Shown here: piece by piece, positions 5,350 to 5,645 of the stretch
Numbering within the stretch: position 1 is the first letter of the stretch
How the letters are laid out: every line of letters begins with the position of its first letter
Assembly (NCBI GenBank): GCA_964529005.1
Contig: CAZGUH010000089.1
Span: forward strand, 1-5,645
DNA length: 5,645 nt
Source: CAZGUH01 sp964529005
Lineage (GTDB): Bacteria; Actinomycetota; Acidimicrobiia; Acidimicrobiales; Ilumatobacteraceae
Reading direction: 5' to 3'
Made by a program: the position numbers and the translations under genes
Notes under the pieces: generated by a model
What the model saw: the letters and a program-made list of their open reading frames with translations, nothing else
What the model was told of the DNA's origin: nothing
Databases searched by the model: none

Positions 5350-5645
5350 ATGACGTACACGGTGGATTTCCGCGATGTCTCGACCGTGGGCCTGGAGTCG
5401 TCGCCGGTGGCTGCCGCGCTCGCCGGCCTGCGGGCGAACGAGGCCCGCTACTTCAAGAACAAGTACGACCACACTTTCACGGTCGAGCCTGCGGACAAGG
5501 CTCAGGCCACGATCGAGTGGGTGAACCGCGTCCTCGAGGAGGAACGCGGCATCGTCATCTCGTCACCGGCCCTGGAAGCCACCATGTTCCAGGTTGAGAA
5601 CATTCGATGGGCCTACGTCTTCTACGAGAGCGGGCTGTCGATCAA
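5350..5645 (+). CDS. Unrecognised soluble protein, 3' end cut by window edge
   Basis: The first 98 residues are present, with no stop before the window ends. I do not recognise the family. There is no signal peptide or membrane helix, so the product is probably cytosolic. Features are a short N-terminal strand (MTYTVDFRDV), an Ala/Leu-rich helix (about 20-33), an aromatic and basic patch EARYFKNKYDHTFTVEP (31-47), a helix with acidic end (TIEWVNRVLEEERG, 54-67), then a hydrophobic strand IVISSP and VENIRWAYVFYESGLSI. No cysteines occur in the visible part. It has its own strong ribosome binding site and lies directly downstream of the TetR operator, on the opposite side from tetR, so it is probably the first gene of the TetR-controlled transcript. 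Genes in this position often encode enzymes or transporters for the regulator's ligand, but no reaction can be named from this fragment. Confidence 0.8.
   Translation, partial: MTYTVDFRDVSTVGLESSPVAAALAGLRANEARYFKNKYDHTFTVEPADKAQATIEWVNRVLEEERGIVISSPALEATMFQVENIRWAYVFYESGLSI

Noticed and set aside
4563..5597. 344-codon open frame on the plus strand across the TetR gene and operator
   Set aside because: It runs antisense to a clear TetR protein and out of frame with the gene at 5350, which has a strong ribosome binding site. Its composition is that of a shadow frame.

Overview
The window is high-GC DNA (G/C-rich third codon positions, Ala/Arg/Asp-rich proteins) that looks like the chromosome of an actinobacterium. 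An ECF sigma gene followed by a coupled membrane gene whose product starts with an 'LRDRLAAADPA'-type segment resembles actinobacterial arrangements, possibly Acidimicrobiia, but the lineage is an inference. No tRNA, rRNA, CRISPR array, insertion sequence or phage gene was seen.

Layout, left to right. (1) 76-1212, minus: a single-pass membrane protein with a Pro-rich cytosolic N-terminus, a long Thr/Ala/Pro/Asp linker and two tandem copies of a ~121-residue extracytoplasmic domain at an exact 140-residue offset. (2) 1213-1374: a divergent control region. (3) 1375-2612, plus: an ECF-type sigma factor and an overlapping, translationally coupled membrane protein that is probably its anti-sigma factor, without a zinc-binding anti-sigma motif. 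(4) 2613-2700: a convergent gap with two small hairpins. (5) 2701-4548, minus: a multi-pass membrane protein resembling the C-terminal part of the DUF2207/YciQ family. (6) 4623-5267, minus: a TetR-family repressor with a GTG start and probably a leaderless message. (7) 5268-5349: a TetR operator region with three half-sites on a 10-bp period. (8) 5350 to the right edge, plus: the first 98 residues of an unrecognised soluble protein, the likely target of the TetR protein.

Two regulatory units can be proposed. The first is a cell-envelope signalling locus: the sigma/anti-sigma pair, with the divergent two-domain membrane protein as a possible regulon member or signal partner. The second is a TetR repressor and its divergently transcribed target, both controlled from one compact operator. 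The DUF2207-like gene lies downstream of tetR on the same strand after a 74-bp gap, so it may be co-transcribed with it or have its own promoter. The best candidates for something undescribed are the unusual sigma/anti-sigma pair with its duplicated-domain neighbour, and the triple half-site operator in front of an unrecognised gene.
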